Part shown: in pieces, positions 32,166 to 41,515 of the stretch
Position numbering within the stretch: the stretch's first letter is position 1
How the letters are laid out: the number at the start of each line of letters is the position of its first letter
Assembly: GCF_023264675.1 (NCBI RefSeq)
Contig: NZ_JAHFVG010000048.1
Span: 1 to 43,337 of the forward strand
Origin: Rhodococcus sp. (in: high G+C Gram-positive bacteria)
Lineage (GTDB): Bacteria > Actinomycetota > Actinomycetes > Mycobacteriales > Mycobacteriaceae
Reading direction: 5' to 3'
Length of the DNA: 43,337 nt
Notes under the pieces: generated by a model
Database searches by the model: none
Seen by the model: only the letters and a program-made list of their open reading frames with translations
What the model was told of the DNA's origin: nothing
Program-made: the position numbers and the translations under genes

Positions 32166-32881
32166 ATCGACGTCCGCTGATCTCCGATACCGTTGCTCTC
32201 CAATGCTTTTCGCAGAGCATTCGGGCGAAGCGATGTCTGGATCGGATCGACGAGGGCGAAGGAACACCCGATCGCCCGCGCGGCACCGTCGGCTTCCTCA
32301 CTGTCGCCGACCATGAGAGTTCTGCTCGGATCGACCCCCAACTTGCCCGTCGCACGGCGAAAGATCTCCGGCTGCGGTTTCACGAATCCGACCTCGTACG
32401 ACAGAACGAATTCCGAGATGCACTCGCGAACACCGAGTGCGTCGAATGCAGGGCGAATATCGAAGGCGATGTTGCTCAGTACCGCCACCGGAATCGACTT
32501 GGCCGCCAACGATTTCAGCACTTCAGCGGTGTCGGGGTACGGCGTCCAGCAATACGGATCGAGGATGCGACCGTAGACCGACTCCGCCTGCGCCGGATCA
32601 TCGATTCCCGACTCGCGCAGTACGTGTAGGTATGCCTGTCGATGCAACGCGGGATCGAGATCACGGTTACGCCACGCGTGCCGACTGACATCGTCGAACT
32701 CGACGACCTCGCCGACCGGGGCGGTCAACCGACGCATCAGCTCGGCGGCATGGTGGCCGTCGACCGCAGTGCCGTCACTGTGCGTGATGCCCTCGAACCA
32801 GGAGCCGTCCTCGTCGAGCCGGAACAATGTGCCCGAGAAGTCGAAGATCACCGCATCGATGGTCGTGGGGTTGACTGTCAC
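32162..32881 (-). CDS. HAD-superfamily hydrolase-like protein with altered motif I
   Basis: 239 residues. Motif I is FDFSGTL: the nucleophile Asp14 is present, but the second Asp of DxDxT is Ser16. Motif II is in VAVLSNIAFD, the Lys is in GFVKPQPEIF, and motif IV is MVGDSEEADGAARAIG. A helical cap lies between residues 25 and 110. Loss of the general acid/base Asp occurs in HAD members that are not ordinary phosphatases, so the reaction is uncertain. The GTG start overlaps the hemQ stop and its own stop overlaps the molybdoenzyme ATG, so it is co-expressed with both. Confidence 0.88.
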   Translation of the reverse strand: MTVNPTTIDAVIFDFSGTLFRLDEDGSWFEGITHSDGTAVDGHHAAELMRRLTAPVGEVVEFDDVSRHAWRNRDLDPALHRQAYLHVLRESGIDDPAQAESVYGRILDPYCWTPYPDTAEVLKSLAAKSIPVAVLSNIAFDIRPAFDALGVRECISEFVLSYEVGFVKPQPEIFRRATGKLGVDPSRTLMVGDSEEADGAARAIGCSFALVDPIQTSLRPNALRKALESNGIGDQRTSI

Positions 32882-33573
32882 GGCAGTGATGCCACGAGCG
32901 CTTCGACGTCCACTCGCGGGCCGGTGAAGAACGGAATCTCCTCGCGAACGTGCCTCCGTGCCTCGGTGGCACGCAGATCACGCATCAGGTCCACGATGCG
33001 GTCGAGCTCGGGCGCCTCGAAGGCCAGGATCCACTCGTAGTCGCCGAGTGCGAACGACGGAACAGTGTTGGCGCGGACGTCCTTGTAGCCGCGAGCAGCC
33101 ATGCCGTGATCGGCAAGCATCTGACGCCGCTCCTCGTCCGGCAGCAGGTACCAGTCGATGGATCGGACGAACGGATACACGCAGATGTACGCGCCCGGAT
33201 CTTCGCCTGCGATGAAGGCGGGGACGTGACTCTTGTTGAACTCGGCTGGTCGATGCAGTGCGGAGTTGCTCCACACCGGCGTGCTGGCTTTGCCGAGCGC
33301 CGTGGTGCGCCGGAAGTCGGAGTACGTCGCCTGCAGGTCCTCGATCCGCTCCGCATGGGTCCACACCATGAAGTCGGCATCGGCACGCATTCCAGCGATG
33401 TCGTAGACACCGCGCACTGCGACGCCCTTGTCTTCCTGGCTTTCGAAGAACGCTCGGGCTTCCTTCGCGGCTTCGGCCCGGTCGTCTCCCAGAACACCGG
33501 GGGTGACCTTGTAGACCGAGAACATCAGGTAACGGAGCGTGGAATTGAGCGCGGAGTAGTCGAGGCGTGCCAT
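32878..33573 (-). CDS. hemQ: Coproheme decarboxylase HemQ (chlorite-dismutase family)
   Basis: A 231-residue enzyme that oxidatively decarboxylates iron-coproporphyrin III to heme b, the last step of the coproporphyrin-dependent pathway. Conserved points are Tyr133 in CVYPFVRSIDWYLL, the probable radical Tyr, and His156 in MLADHGMAARGYKDV, the probable axial ligand. The C-terminal ferredoxin-like half contains GDYEWILAFEA. The ATG lies five bases after the hemY stop. Length matches actinobacterial HemQ. Historically such genes were called chlorite dismutase; chlorite chemistry is not expected here. Confidence 0.96.
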   Translation of the reverse strand: MARLDYSALNSTLRYLMFSVYKVTPGVLGDDRAEAAKEARAFFESQEDKGVAVRGVYDIAGMRADADFMVWTHAERIEDLQATYSDFRRTTALGKASTPVWSNSALHRPAEFNKSHVPAFIAGEDPGAYICVYPFVRSIDWYLLPDEERRQMLADHGMAARGYKDVRANTVPSFALGDYEWILAFEAPELDRIVDLMRDLRATEARRHVREEIPFFTGPRVDVEALVASLP

Positions 33574-33578
33574 GACCC

Positions 33579-34931
33579 CTATCGTGCCACCTCGCACACG
33601 GCGGCGGCTGCTCTGGTGGCCGATGCGACACATGCGGGCACACCGACGCCATGACTCCAGGCACCGGCGACTGCGACGCCCGGAACGTCTTTGACGGCAT
33701 CCTCGATCTCGGCGACTCGGCTCAGGTGCCCTGGAGCGTACTGAGGCAGGCCTCCGTGCCACCGCTGCACGAACGTCGCGGTGACGGGGGCGTCGATACC
33801 GGTGACGGTGCGCAAATCACGCAGGGCGGTCTCGACCAAGTCCTCGTCGCTCGACTCGAGCGCCGAGGTGTCGCCGAAACGCCCGAGCGACGCGCGGAGC
33901 ACCGGACCGGTCCGGTCGGCGAGATGTGACCACTTGCGACTCGACAGCGTGAATGCCTTCACTGACAGTCCGGCATCGGTGGCGACCAGCACTCCCGAGT
34001 TGTCGGGCAGCTCGGTGCCCGCAGGAAGCGAGCAGGCCACCACGACCGAGGACGCAAGCTCGATTCCGGCGGCAGCGTCCGACGCATCCGGGACGGTGTC
34101 GGCCAGTATCTGGGCGAGCGCAGGCGCGGGAACGGCGAGTACGACCACGTCGACGTGGCCGATCGGGTCGACTCTCCATCCTTTGCGCTCACCGCGGATC
34201 GAGACGACCGAGGTCCCAAGGACGGTGCGTGCGCGAGTGGCGTCCACCAAGGCGTCGACGAGCACTCGGTAACCACCGCGAAGCGCGCCGAACACGGGCG
34301 CCGAACTCGGCGCAGGAAGTGCATCGGCCACGGCCGCCGTCAGCGAGCGTGCTCCCGCATCCAGTGCTGCAGCGAGCGTCGGCAGTGCCGCGCGCACACC
34401 GATGGAATCGGACAAGCCCGAATAGACGCCGCCGAGAAGAGGATCGACCGATCGACGCAGAACCTGTTCCCCGAAGCGTCCGCCGACGAGTTCGGCGACA
34501 CTCATATCGGTGCCGCGGTCCCAAAGAAGTTCGGTGCTCGGCTCGTCGGCGATGCGCTGCAGAGTCGCTGCGTCGACGAGATCGGCCATCGACGACGGTC
34601 TCGCCGGAATCCCCATCAGGGTGCCGGCAGGCATCGCGCGCAGCGCGCCTGCCGAGTAGATCGACGGGCGCTTTCCCGCTGGATGCACAAGCTGGTCCGC
34701 GAGACCGAGTTCGGCCATCAGCGCGGGCACCTCAGGCCGCCTCCCGATGAACGCCTCGGCTCCCACATCGAGCGGACCACCTGCGATATCGACCGTCCGT
34801 AGCGTGCCCCCGAGCCGATCCGAGGCCTCGACGACGGTGATCTCGGCGTCGGGCCCGAGTGCTGTCCGCAGGCGATACGCGGTCACCAGACCGGTGATTC
34901 CGCCGCCGACGACAGCAGCCCGTGGACTCAC
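33579..34931 (-). CDS. hemY: Coproporphyrinogen III oxidase CgoX (HemY family)
   Basis: A 450-residue FAD enzyme that oxidises coproporphyrinogen III to coproporphyrin III. The FAD-binding loop is AVVGGGITGLVTAYRL at the N-terminus, followed by VVEASDRLGGTLRT. The C-terminal flavin site has GVAVAGAWSHGVGVPACVASA. Its HemQ neighbour shows that it serves the coproporphyrin rather than the protoporphyrin route, although older names call it protoporphyrinogen oxidase (hemG/hemY). The GTG start overlaps the hemE stop. Confidence 0.95.
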   Translation of the reverse strand: MSPRAAVVGGGITGLVTAYRLRTALGPDAEITVVEASDRLGGTLRTVDIAGGPLDVGAEAFIGRRPEVPALMAELGLADQLVHPAGKRPSIYSAGALRAMPAGTLMGIPARPSSMADLVDAATLQRIADEPSTELLWDRGTDMSVAELVGGRFGEQVLRRSVDPLLGGVYSGLSDSIGVRAALPTLAAALDAGARSLTAAVADALPAPSSAPVFGALRGGYRVLVDALVDATRARTVLGTSVVSIRGERKGWRVDPIGHVDVVVLAVPAPALAQILADTVPDASDAAAGIELASSVVVACSLPAGTELPDNSGVLVATDAGLSVKAFTLSSRKWSHLADRTGPVLRASLGRFGDTSALESSDEDLVETALRDLRTVTGIDAPVTATFVQRWHGGLPQYAPGHLSRVAEIEDAVKDVPGVAVAGAWSHGVGVPACVASATRAAAAVCEVAR

Positions 34932-35992
34932 AGCGAGTGCACCAACTCCACCACTCGCGTCAGCACGCTGGGATCGGTGTCGGGTAGGACGCCGTGGCCG
35001 AGGTTGAACACATGGCCCACTGCTCCGGCTTCGACCGCGCGATCACCCTCGGCGACGATGCGTCGAACCTCGGCCTCGACGGCATCCCAACCGGCGAACA
35101 GCACCGCGGGATCGAGGTTGCCCTGCAACGCTTTACCGGGGCCGACCCGTCGGGCGGCGTCGTCGAGCGGAATCCTCCAGTCGACGCCCACGACGTCGGC
35201 ACCGGCCTCCCCCATCGCGCCGAGCAGTTCGCCCGTCCCCACACCGAAGTGGATCTTGGGTACACCCTGCCCGCTGACGGCGTCGAGAACTTTGCGCGAG
35301 TGCGGTAACACGAATTCTCGATAGTCCGCGAGCGAGAGAGCCCCTGCCCAGGAATCGAACAACTGAATCGCGTCGACGCCTGCCGCCAACTGGGCCTGCA
35401 GAAATGTGATGGTGGTGTCCGCAAGACCGTCGAGGAGGGCGTGCCAGGTGCCGGCATCCGACCGCATCAGTGCCTTGGTCTTCTCGTGATTGCGACTCGG
35501 GCCACCTTCGACCAGATACGACGCAAGCGTGAAGGGTGCGCCGGCAAAGCCGATCAGCGCCGTCTCTCCCAGCTCCTTCGTGAGCAATGAGATGGCGTCG
35601 GAGACCGGCTGAACCTGGGCGGCATCGAGCTTCGGAAGTGCGGCCACGTCGGATGCCGTGCGCACCGGATTGGCCACGACAGGTCCGGTTCCGGCCACGA
35701 TGTCGAGGTCGATACCCGCTGCTTTCAACGGCACCACGATGTCCGAGAACAGAATCGCGGCATCGACGTCGTGCCGTCGAACGGGCTGCAGTGTGATCTC
35801 GGCGACGAGTTCGGCGTCGAAACACGAGTCGAGCATGCCGATGCCCGCGCGGATCTTCCGGTACTCGGGAAGTGACCGCCCTGCCTGCCGCATGAACCAC
35901 ACCGGACGACGCGAACTGGGTCGACCCGCGACCGTGGCCAGGAGCGGTGCGTCGGGAAGATGGCGACGGGACGAGGGCGTGACGGTATTCAT
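34928..35992 (-). CDS. hemE: Uroporphyrinogen decarboxylase
   Basis: A 354-residue TIM-barrel enzyme that converts uroporphyrinogen III to coproporphyrinogen III by removing four carboxyl groups. The signature PVWFMRQAGRSLPEYR, the ILFSDIVVPLKAAGIDLDI segment with the catalytic Asp, and GFAGAPFTLASYLVEGG are all present. The ATG at 35992 has GGAG four bases upstream; a GTG at 36010 would add six residues. It heads the chain hemE-hemY-hemQ-HAD-molybdoenzyme, in which the genes overlap or nearly touch. The 123 bases to the divergent DUF3000 gene presumably hold the promoter. Confidence 0.96.
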   Translation of the reverse strand: MNTVTPSSRRHLPDAPLLATVAGRPSSRRPVWFMRQAGRSLPEYRKIRAGIGMLDSCFDAELVAEITLQPVRRHDVDAAILFSDIVVPLKAAGIDLDIVAGTGPVVANPVRTASDVAALPKLDAAQVQPVSDAISLLTKELGETALIGFAGAPFTLASYLVEGGPSRNHEKTKALMRSDAGTWHALLDGLADTTITFLQAQLAAGVDAIQLFDSWAGALSLADYREFVLPHSRKVLDAVSGQGVPKIHFGVGTGELLGAMGEAGADVVGVDWRIPLDDAARRVGPGKALQGNLDPAVLFAGWDAVEAEVRRIVAEGDRAVEAGAVGHVFNLGHGVLPDTDPSVLTRVVELVHSL

Positions 35993-36115
35993 CGGTCTCC
36001 ATGCTGCCACGAGCGTCGGACGGCAGTTCTATGCAGGTCCGACACGCCTTCTTTGCCCGGCGCGTGGCGTGTCGCGGGTTGGTGACGACTCGGCGCGCCT
36101 GCGGGGAACCCGAAC

Positions 36116-36739
36116 GTGATGCGTCTAACGTCCGGTGTCGTGACCAAACCCGGACCCACTGCCGAGCCTGCGCCGTTTCGATCGGCGATCGAGGCTATGC
36201 ACCGGGCCGTCGTGCACCCGGCCATCGAGATCGGGCCGATCCGACCGCCGCAACGCCTGGCTCCCTACAGTTACGCCATCGGGGCGGAAGTGAAACACCC
36301 CAGCTCCGACGATGTCAGCGAACAGTCCGACGGTGACGCATTCGGCCGACTCATTCTGCTCTACGACCCGGACGGCGACGAAGCCTGGAACGGGACCATG
36401 CGACTCGTCGCATACATCCAGGCCGACGTCGACGAATCGCTCGCGTCCGATCCGCTGTTACCCGAGGTCGGGTGGAGCTGGCTCGTCGACGCTCTCGAGG
36501 CCGGCGCCGAGCCGTTCACGGCGCTCGGCGGTACCGTCACGTCGACGAGTTCGGTGCGCTACGGCGACATCGCAGGCCCACCGAAGGCACACCAGCTCGA
36601 ACTCCGCGCTTCATGGACCGCAGGGTCCATCGAACTCGCGTCCCACGTACAAGCCTTCTGCGAAGTCCTCGCCTACGCGGCCGGACTGCCGCCGGCAGGG
36701 ATCACCGAGCTTCGCGGACGCGAGCAGAACCGGACGTAG
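36116..36739 (+). CDS. DUF3000 family protein (Rv2680-like)
   Basis: About 207 residues, cytoplasmic, of unknown function. The conserved core is EIGPIRPPQRLAPYSYAIGAEV, then GRLILLYDPDGDEAWNGTMRLVAY and a C-terminal HVQAFCEVLAYAAGLPPAG. It always seems to accompany the RNase D-like gene in related genomes. GTG 36116 follows GGGGAA. A GTG at 36140 is also possible and lies nine bases after the -10-like TAACGT, as in leaderless genes. It is divergent from hemE and lies 41 bases before the RNase D-like gene. Confidence 0.88.
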   Translation: MMRLTSGVVTKPGPTAEPAPFRSAIEAMHRAVVHPAIEIGPIRPPQRLAPYSYAIGAEVKHPSSDDVSEQSDGDAFGRLILLYDPDGDEAWNGTMRLVAYIQADVDESLASDPLLPEVGWSWLVDALEAGAEPFTALGGTVTSTSSVRYGDIAGPPKAHQLELRASWTAGSIELASHVQAFCEVLAYAAGLPPAGITELRGREQNRT

Positions 36740-36780
36740 TTCGCACGTGGCACACAGGTGAGGGCTTAGAGTCACCTCTC

Positions 36781-38097
36781 ATGTCAGCCACCAGTTCCGA
36801 CGAAGCGCCCATCGCGGCAGAGTCGGGTGCAACGGACTCGGTCGTTCCCGACACGGATGCCGTCGAGGACGCACCGCAGGCAGTGCCGCTTCTCGCTCCC
36901 GCCGACGGTGTTCCGGCGGTGATCGACACCGCAGCTGGTGTCGTCGCCGCCGCGCACATGCTGGCCGGTGGCCACGGTCCTCTTGCTGTCGACGCCGAGC
37001 GCGCGTCGGGATTCCGTTATTCCCAGCGGGCCTACCTCCTGCAGTTTCGGCGCGCCGGAGCGGGAACCGTGCTCCTGGACCCGATCCCGGTGGCATCGGA
37101 TCTTCGGCCTCTGGCCGAGGTGATCAATCCACTCGAGTGGGTCCTTCATTCGGCAGACCAGGATTTGCCGGGCCTCGCCGAACTCGGGTTGGTTCCCGCG
37201 ACGTTGTACGACACCGAACTCGCCGGCCGTCTCGCCGGATTCGAACGTGTCGGCCTCGGTCCGATCGTGGAGCGCACTCTCGGTCTCTCGCTCCAGAAGG
37301 GCCACGGCGCTGCCGACTGGTCGACGCGGCCGCTGCCGGACACATGGCTCAACTACGCAGCACTCGACGTCGAGGTACTTCTCGAACTCCGCGATGCGAT
37401 GGCCGACGAGCTCGAGAACCAAGGGAAAACCGAGTGGGCGGCGCAAGAGTTCGCGCACATCCTCGCCCTGGGCCCACCCAAACCGAAGCCGGATCGTTGG
37501 CGGCGAACATCAGGGATTCATGCCGTCAAGTCTTTGCGGGTTCTGGCCTCGATCCGCGAACTATGGCAGGCACGAGACGAACTGGCGCAGCGTCGCGACA
37601 TAGCTCCGTCGAGAGTCCTGCCCGACTCCGCCATCGTCGCAGCGGCGACGGCCGACCCGAAGACCGAAGGCGAACTCCGAGCCCTGCCGGTCTTCGGCGG
37701 CCCTCGTCAACGTCGGTCGACCGCGGTCTGGCTGTCCGCTCTGGAGAGGGCGCGCCGTCTGCCTGCGTCCGAACTACCGCCCAAGTCCGCTCCGTTCGAC
37801 GGGCCGCCGCCGGTGAACCGCTGGGCGCGTCGTGATCCGGATGCGGCCGAGCGACTCGCGACGGTGCGGACAGCGATGACCGAGCTGAGCGAGAAGGTGT
37901 CCGTTCCGATCGAGAATCTGCTCATGCCGGACGTACTTCGGCGGTTGGTCTGGGACTGGCGCCCCGTGAGCGAGGCCGATGCTCCCGCGCTCATCGAAGC
38001 GAAGCTCGCCGAGGGCCGAGCGCGGCCGTGGCAACTCGAACTGGCTGTTCCGGTGCTCAGCAAGACTTTGACCCCTCCTCAAGTTACCGACGAGTAA
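36781..38097 (+). CDS. RNase D-like 3'-5' exonuclease with HRDC domain (Rv2681-like)
   Basis: 438 residues. An acidic disordered N-terminus (about 55 residues) is followed by a DEDDy exonuclease domain: LAVDAERASGFRYSQRAYLLQ (DxE), VLHSADQDLPGL (second motif), and WLNYAALDVEVLLEL (YxxxD). An HRDC nucleic-acid-binding domain follows at about residues 255-335. The C-terminal 100 residues are an additional region seen in actinobacterial members. It probably trims RNA 3' ends. The start ATG has no strong Shine-Dalgarno sequence. Confidence 0.93.
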   Translation: MSATSSDEAPIAAESGATDSVVPDTDAVEDAPQAVPLLAPADGVPAVIDTAAGVVAAAHMLAGGHGPLAVDAERASGFRYSQRAYLLQFRRAGAGTVLLDPIPVASDLRPLAEVINPLEWVLHSADQDLPGLAELGLVPATLYDTELAGRLAGFERVGLGPIVERTLGLSLQKGHGAADWSTRPLPDTWLNYAALDVEVLLELRDAMADELENQGKTEWAAQEFAHILALGPPKPKPDRWRRTSGIHAVKSLRVLASIRELWQARDELAQRRDIAPSRVLPDSAIVAAATADPKTEGELRALPVFGGPRQRRSTAVWLSALERARRLPASELPPKSAPFDGPPPVNRWARRDPDAAERLATVRTAMTELSEKVSVPIENLLMPDVLRRLVWDWRPVSEADAPALIEAKLAEGRARPWQLELAVPVLSKTLTPPQVTDE

Positions 38098-38167
38098 TAC
38101 CGGCTAGAGTGGGCAGCAGCCCGGCGTCGGCCGGGAATCTGTCCGCATCTGTCGGGAGGATCGAAGC

Positions 38168-39394
38168 GTGTCTGTACCCGCGTCCACCAGCTCACAGCGA
38201 AATGTCGTGTTCGTCGACGGCATCCGCACACCGTTCGGCAAAGCAGGCCCCAAGGGCATCTACGCCGACACTCGCGCCGACGATCTCGTCGTCAAAGCGA
38301 TCCGAGAACTGCTCCGCAAGAACCCAGAACTACCTCCCGAGCGGATCGACGAGGTTGCCATCGCGGCGACCACGCAGACCGGCGACCAGGGGTTGACCAT
38401 CGGTCGTACCTCGGCACTGCTGGCAGGTCTCCCGATCAGCGTCCCCGGGTTCGCCATCGACCGTATGTGTGCCGGGGCCATGACGTCGGTCACCACCACC
38501 GGTTCCGGAATCGGATTCGGCCAGTACGACGTCGTCATCGCCGGTGGCGTCGAGCACATGGGCCGCCACCCCATGGGTGAGGGCGTCGACCCGAACCCGA
38601 GGTTCCTGGCCGATCGCCTCGTCGATCCCAGCGCCCTCGTCATGGGCAACACAGCGGAGAACCTGCACGACCGATTCCCGGCCATCACCAAGGACCGCAC
38701 GGACGCGTACGCGGTTGCAAGCCAGGACAAGTACGACGCCGCGAAGAAGGCCGGCTTCATCGCCGACACACTCGTTCCTGTCGCGACCAAGTCCGCAGCA
38801 GGCTGGGGCCTGGCCACCGAGGACGAGCCGCCTCGCCCCGGTACCACCGTCGAGGACCTCGCGAAGCTCAAGACTCCGTTCCGCCCGGCAGGCCGCGTCA
38901 CCGCAGGCAACGCCGCAGGCCTCAACGACGGTGCCACCGCCGCGATCCTCGCCGGCGAAGACACCGCCCACGAGCTCGGCCTGAACATCGGCATGCGGAT
39001 GGTCGGCTTCTCGTTCGCCGGAGTCGATCCGGCCGTCATGGGCATCGGTCCCGTCCCGGCCACCGAAAAGCTCTTCGGACGTACCGGTTTGAGCATCTCC
39101 GACATCGGGCTCTTCGAGATCAACGAAGCGTTCGCCATCCAGGTTCTGGCATTCCTCGATCATTACGGAATCGCCGACGACGACCCGCGCGTCAACCAGT
39201 GGGGCGGCGCCATCGCGTGCGGCCACCCGCTCGCATCCTCGGGCGTTCGCCTGATGACGCAGCTGTCGCGCCAGTTCGCGCAGCGCCCCGACGTCCGCTA
39301 CGGCCTGACCACCATGTGCATCGGTCTCGGCATGGGCGGAACCGTCATCTGGGAGAACCCGATTCACGCCGACTACTCAGGAGCGAAGGCATGA
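38168..39394 (+). CDS. fadA: Acetyl-CoA C-acyltransferase (thiolase) FadA
   Basis: A 408-residue thiolase that cleaves 3-ketoacyl-CoA in fatty acid beta-oxidation. The nucleophile is Cys101 in DRMCAGAMTS, the catalytic His is in IACGHPLASSG, and the second Cys is in MCIGLGMGG. The GTG start has GGGAGGA seven bases upstream, a strong site. The stop overlaps the fadB ATG (ATGA), so alpha and beta subunits of the complex are made together. GHPLASSG differs slightly from the common GHPLGASG. Confidence 0.96.
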   Translation: MSVPASTSSQRNVVFVDGIRTPFGKAGPKGIYADTRADDLVVKAIRELLRKNPELPPERIDEVAIAATTQTGDQGLTIGRTSALLAGLPISVPGFAIDRMCAGAMTSVTTTGSGIGFGQYDVVIAGGVEHMGRHPMGEGVDPNPRFLADRLVDPSALVMGNTAENLHDRFPAITKDRTDAYAVASQDKYDAAKKAGFIADTLVPVATKSAAGWGLATEDEPPRPGTTVEDLAKLKTPFRPAGRVTAGNAAGLNDGATAAILAGEDTAHELGLNIGMRMVGFSFAGVDPAVMGIGPVPATEKLFGRTGLSISDIGLFEINEAFAIQVLAFLDHYGIADDDPRVNQWGGAIACGHPLASSGVRLMTQLSRQFAQRPDVRYGLTTMCIGLGMGGTVIWENPIHADYSGAKA

Positions 39395-41496
39395 GTGACA
39401 TCACGACAGCGTTCACCGACGAGGTAGTCACGAACGCGTTCACCAAGATCATCTCCGTTCCCGGGCTCGAAGGCTCGATCGCCCTCGTGACGCTGGACAA
39501 CGGCTACGACCACACCAAGCCGTCGACCTTCGGTCCCGCCGGGCTCGAGCAGTTCGACGCCGCTCTCGACGAAGCATTCGCGGCCAACCCCGTTGCCATC
39601 GCGGTCACCGGCAAGCCGTTCATCTTCGCTGTCGGCGCCGATCTCAACGGTGTTCCGAACATCAAGACCAAGGACGAGGCCCTACAGATCGGGCAGCTCG
39701 GCCACAAGGTGTTCCGACGCCTGCGTGAATCCGAGATCCCGACGTTCGCCTTCATCAACGGCGCGGCGCTCGGCGGCGGCCTCGAAGTAGGCCTGCACTC
39801 GCATTACCGCACCGTCGCCGACAATGCGGCAGCACTCGGCCTTCCGGAGGCCTTCCTCGGATTGGTTCCCGGATGGGGCGGAACTCAATTGCTGCCGAAC
39901 ATCATCGGCGCATCGAACGCCGTGACGGTCGTCATCGAGAACTCACTCAACCAGAACCGCACGCTCAAGCCGCAGCAGGCACTCGACCTCGGCATTGCCG
40001 ACGCCGTCTTCGGTGGCGCCGACTTCATCGAGCGGTCCCTCGCGTGGGCAACCAAGGTGATCAACGGTGAGATCACGCCCGCTCGCCCCGAGATCGACCG
40101 CGGTCAGGCGTGGGACGACGCCATCGCGCGCGCCAAGGGCATCGTCGCAGGCAAGACCGGCAACTTCGCACCAGGGCCGGTAGCGGCGGTAGAACTGCTC
40201 GAGCTCGCCAAGTCCACCGACATCACCGACTCCGCGTCATTGGACACGGCATTCGCTGCCGAGGACGAAGCACTCTCCACCCTGCTCGTGAAGGACGAAC
40301 TTCGCGCAGGCTTGTACGCATTCGATCTGGTACAGAAGCGTGCCAAGCGCCCGGCGGGCGCTCCGGACAAGTCGTTGGCGCGCAAGATCTCCGGTGTCGG
40401 CATCGTCGGCGCCGGCCTCATGGCAAGCCAGCTCGCTCTGCTGTTCGTGCGCCAGCTGAAGGTGCCGGTGATCCTCACCGACATCGATCAGGAACGTATC
40501 GACAAGGGCGTCGGCTACGTTCACAGCGAAATCGACAAGCTCCTCGGCAAGAAGCGCCTGTCCCCCGATGCTGCAAACCGTTTGAAGGCACTGGTTTCCG
40601 GCTCGATCGACAAATCTGCATTCGCGAAGACCGACTTCGTCATCGAAGCCGTGTTCGAGAACCTCGACGTCAAGAAGAAGGTGTTCGCGGAGGTCGAGGA
40701 GTTCGTTTCTCCCGAAACCATTCTCGCGACCAACACGTCCTCGCTGTCCATCACCAAGATGGCCGCAGACCTGAAGCACCCTGAGCGCGTGGTGGGCTTC
40801 CACTTCTTCAATCCTGTTGCCGTGCTTCCTCTCCTGGAGGTCGTCAAGGGCGAGAAGACCGACGATGCCACTCTCGCAACGGCATTCGCGACAGCGAAGA
40901 CGCTCAAGAAGTCAGCCGTGCTGTCCGCCGATCTCCCGGGCTTCGTGTTCAACCGCCTGGTCACGCGCGCCTCGAACGAAATCATCAGCGCGATCGACGA
41001 GGGCACGCCGTTCGACGTTGCCGACGGCGCGGTCGGCGAACTCGGAATGCCGATGAGCCCGTTGACGCTCCTTGCGCTGGTCGGACCGGCGGTTGCGCTA
41101 CACACCGCCGAAACGCTTGCCGAGGCGTACCCGGAGCGGTTCAAGGACTCCCCCGGATTCCGTGCACTCGTCGAGGCGAAGAAGCCCGGCGTGTGGACCT
41201 ACGGGCCCGAGGGACAGGTTGTCGATCCGGAGGTCGCAGCCCTCTGGCCGCAGGGTGATTCACCCTCGACCGCCGAGCAGGTTCTCGACCGCACTCGCCG
41301 GGCATTCGCGGACGAGATCCGGATCATGCTCGACGAGGGCGTGGTTGCAGCCCCCGAGGACATCGACCTCTGCCTGCTTCTGGGCGGTGGCTTCGGGTTC
41401 TGGAACGGCGGCATCACGCCGTACCTCGACCGCAGCGGCGCCTCCGAGGCGGCCACCGGCAGGCGATTCCTCGAGCCAGGCGTCGCGAACGTCTAG
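39391..41496 (+). CDS. fadB: Fatty acid oxidation multifunctional protein FadB (enoyl-CoA hydratase / 3-hydroxyacyl-CoA dehydrogenase)
   Basis: 701 residues. The N-terminal crotonase domain (about 20-300) has FAVGADLNGVPN as oxyanion site and LGLPEAFLGLVPGWGGTQ with the catalytic Glu region. The dehydrogenase domain (about 330-640) has the NAD-binding GVGIVGAGLMASQLALLF, the Ser in ATNTSSLSI, the catalytic His in VGFHFFNPV, and a C-terminal helical domain with LPGFVFNRL. It performs two successive beta-oxidation steps and passes product to FadA. A strong terminator 19 bases after the stop closes the operon. Confidence 0.97.
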   Translation: MSDITTAFTDEVVTNAFTKIISVPGLEGSIALVTLDNGYDHTKPSTFGPAGLEQFDAALDEAFAANPVAIAVTGKPFIFAVGADLNGVPNIKTKDEALQIGQLGHKVFRRLRESEIPTFAFINGAALGGGLEVGLHSHYRTVADNAAALGLPEAFLGLVPGWGGTQLLPNIIGASNAVTVVIENSLNQNRTLKPQQALDLGIADAVFGGADFIERSLAWATKVINGEITPARPEIDRGQAWDDAIARAKGIVAGKTGNFAPGPVAAVELLELAKSTDITDSASLDTAFAAEDEALSTLLVKDELRAGLYAFDLVQKRAKRPAGAPDKSLARKISGVGIVGAGLMASQLALLFVRQLKVPVILTDIDQERIDKGVGYVHSEIDKLLGKKRLSPDAANRLKALVSGSIDKSAFAKTDFVIEAVFENLDVKKKVFAEVEEFVSPETILATNTSSLSITKMAADLKHPERVVGFHFFNPVAVLPLLEVVKGEKTDDATLATAFATAKTLKKSAVLSADLPGFVFNRLVTRASNEIISAIDEGTPFDVADGAVGELGMPMSPLTLLALVGPAVALHTAETLAEAYPERFKDSPGFRALVEAKKPGVWTYGPEGQVVDPEVAALWPQGDSPSTAEQVLDRTRRAFADEIRIMLDEGVVAAPEDIDLCLLLGGGFGFWNGGITPYLDRSGASEAATGRRFLEPGVANV

Positions 41497-41515
41497 CTCC
41501 TCCCCCGTTTACACC

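Noticed and set aside
32878..33573. Reading the chlorite-dismutase-family protein as a true chlorite dismutase
   Set aside because: Its place directly after hemE and hemY, and the Tyr in CVYPFVRS, fit HemQ (coproheme decarboxylase) instead.
38330..39367. A 345-codon open frame on the minus strand opposite fadA
   Set aside because: Its translation has no recognisable motif and it lies wholly opposite an intact thiolase with its active-site residues. High GC at third positions creates such antisense frames.
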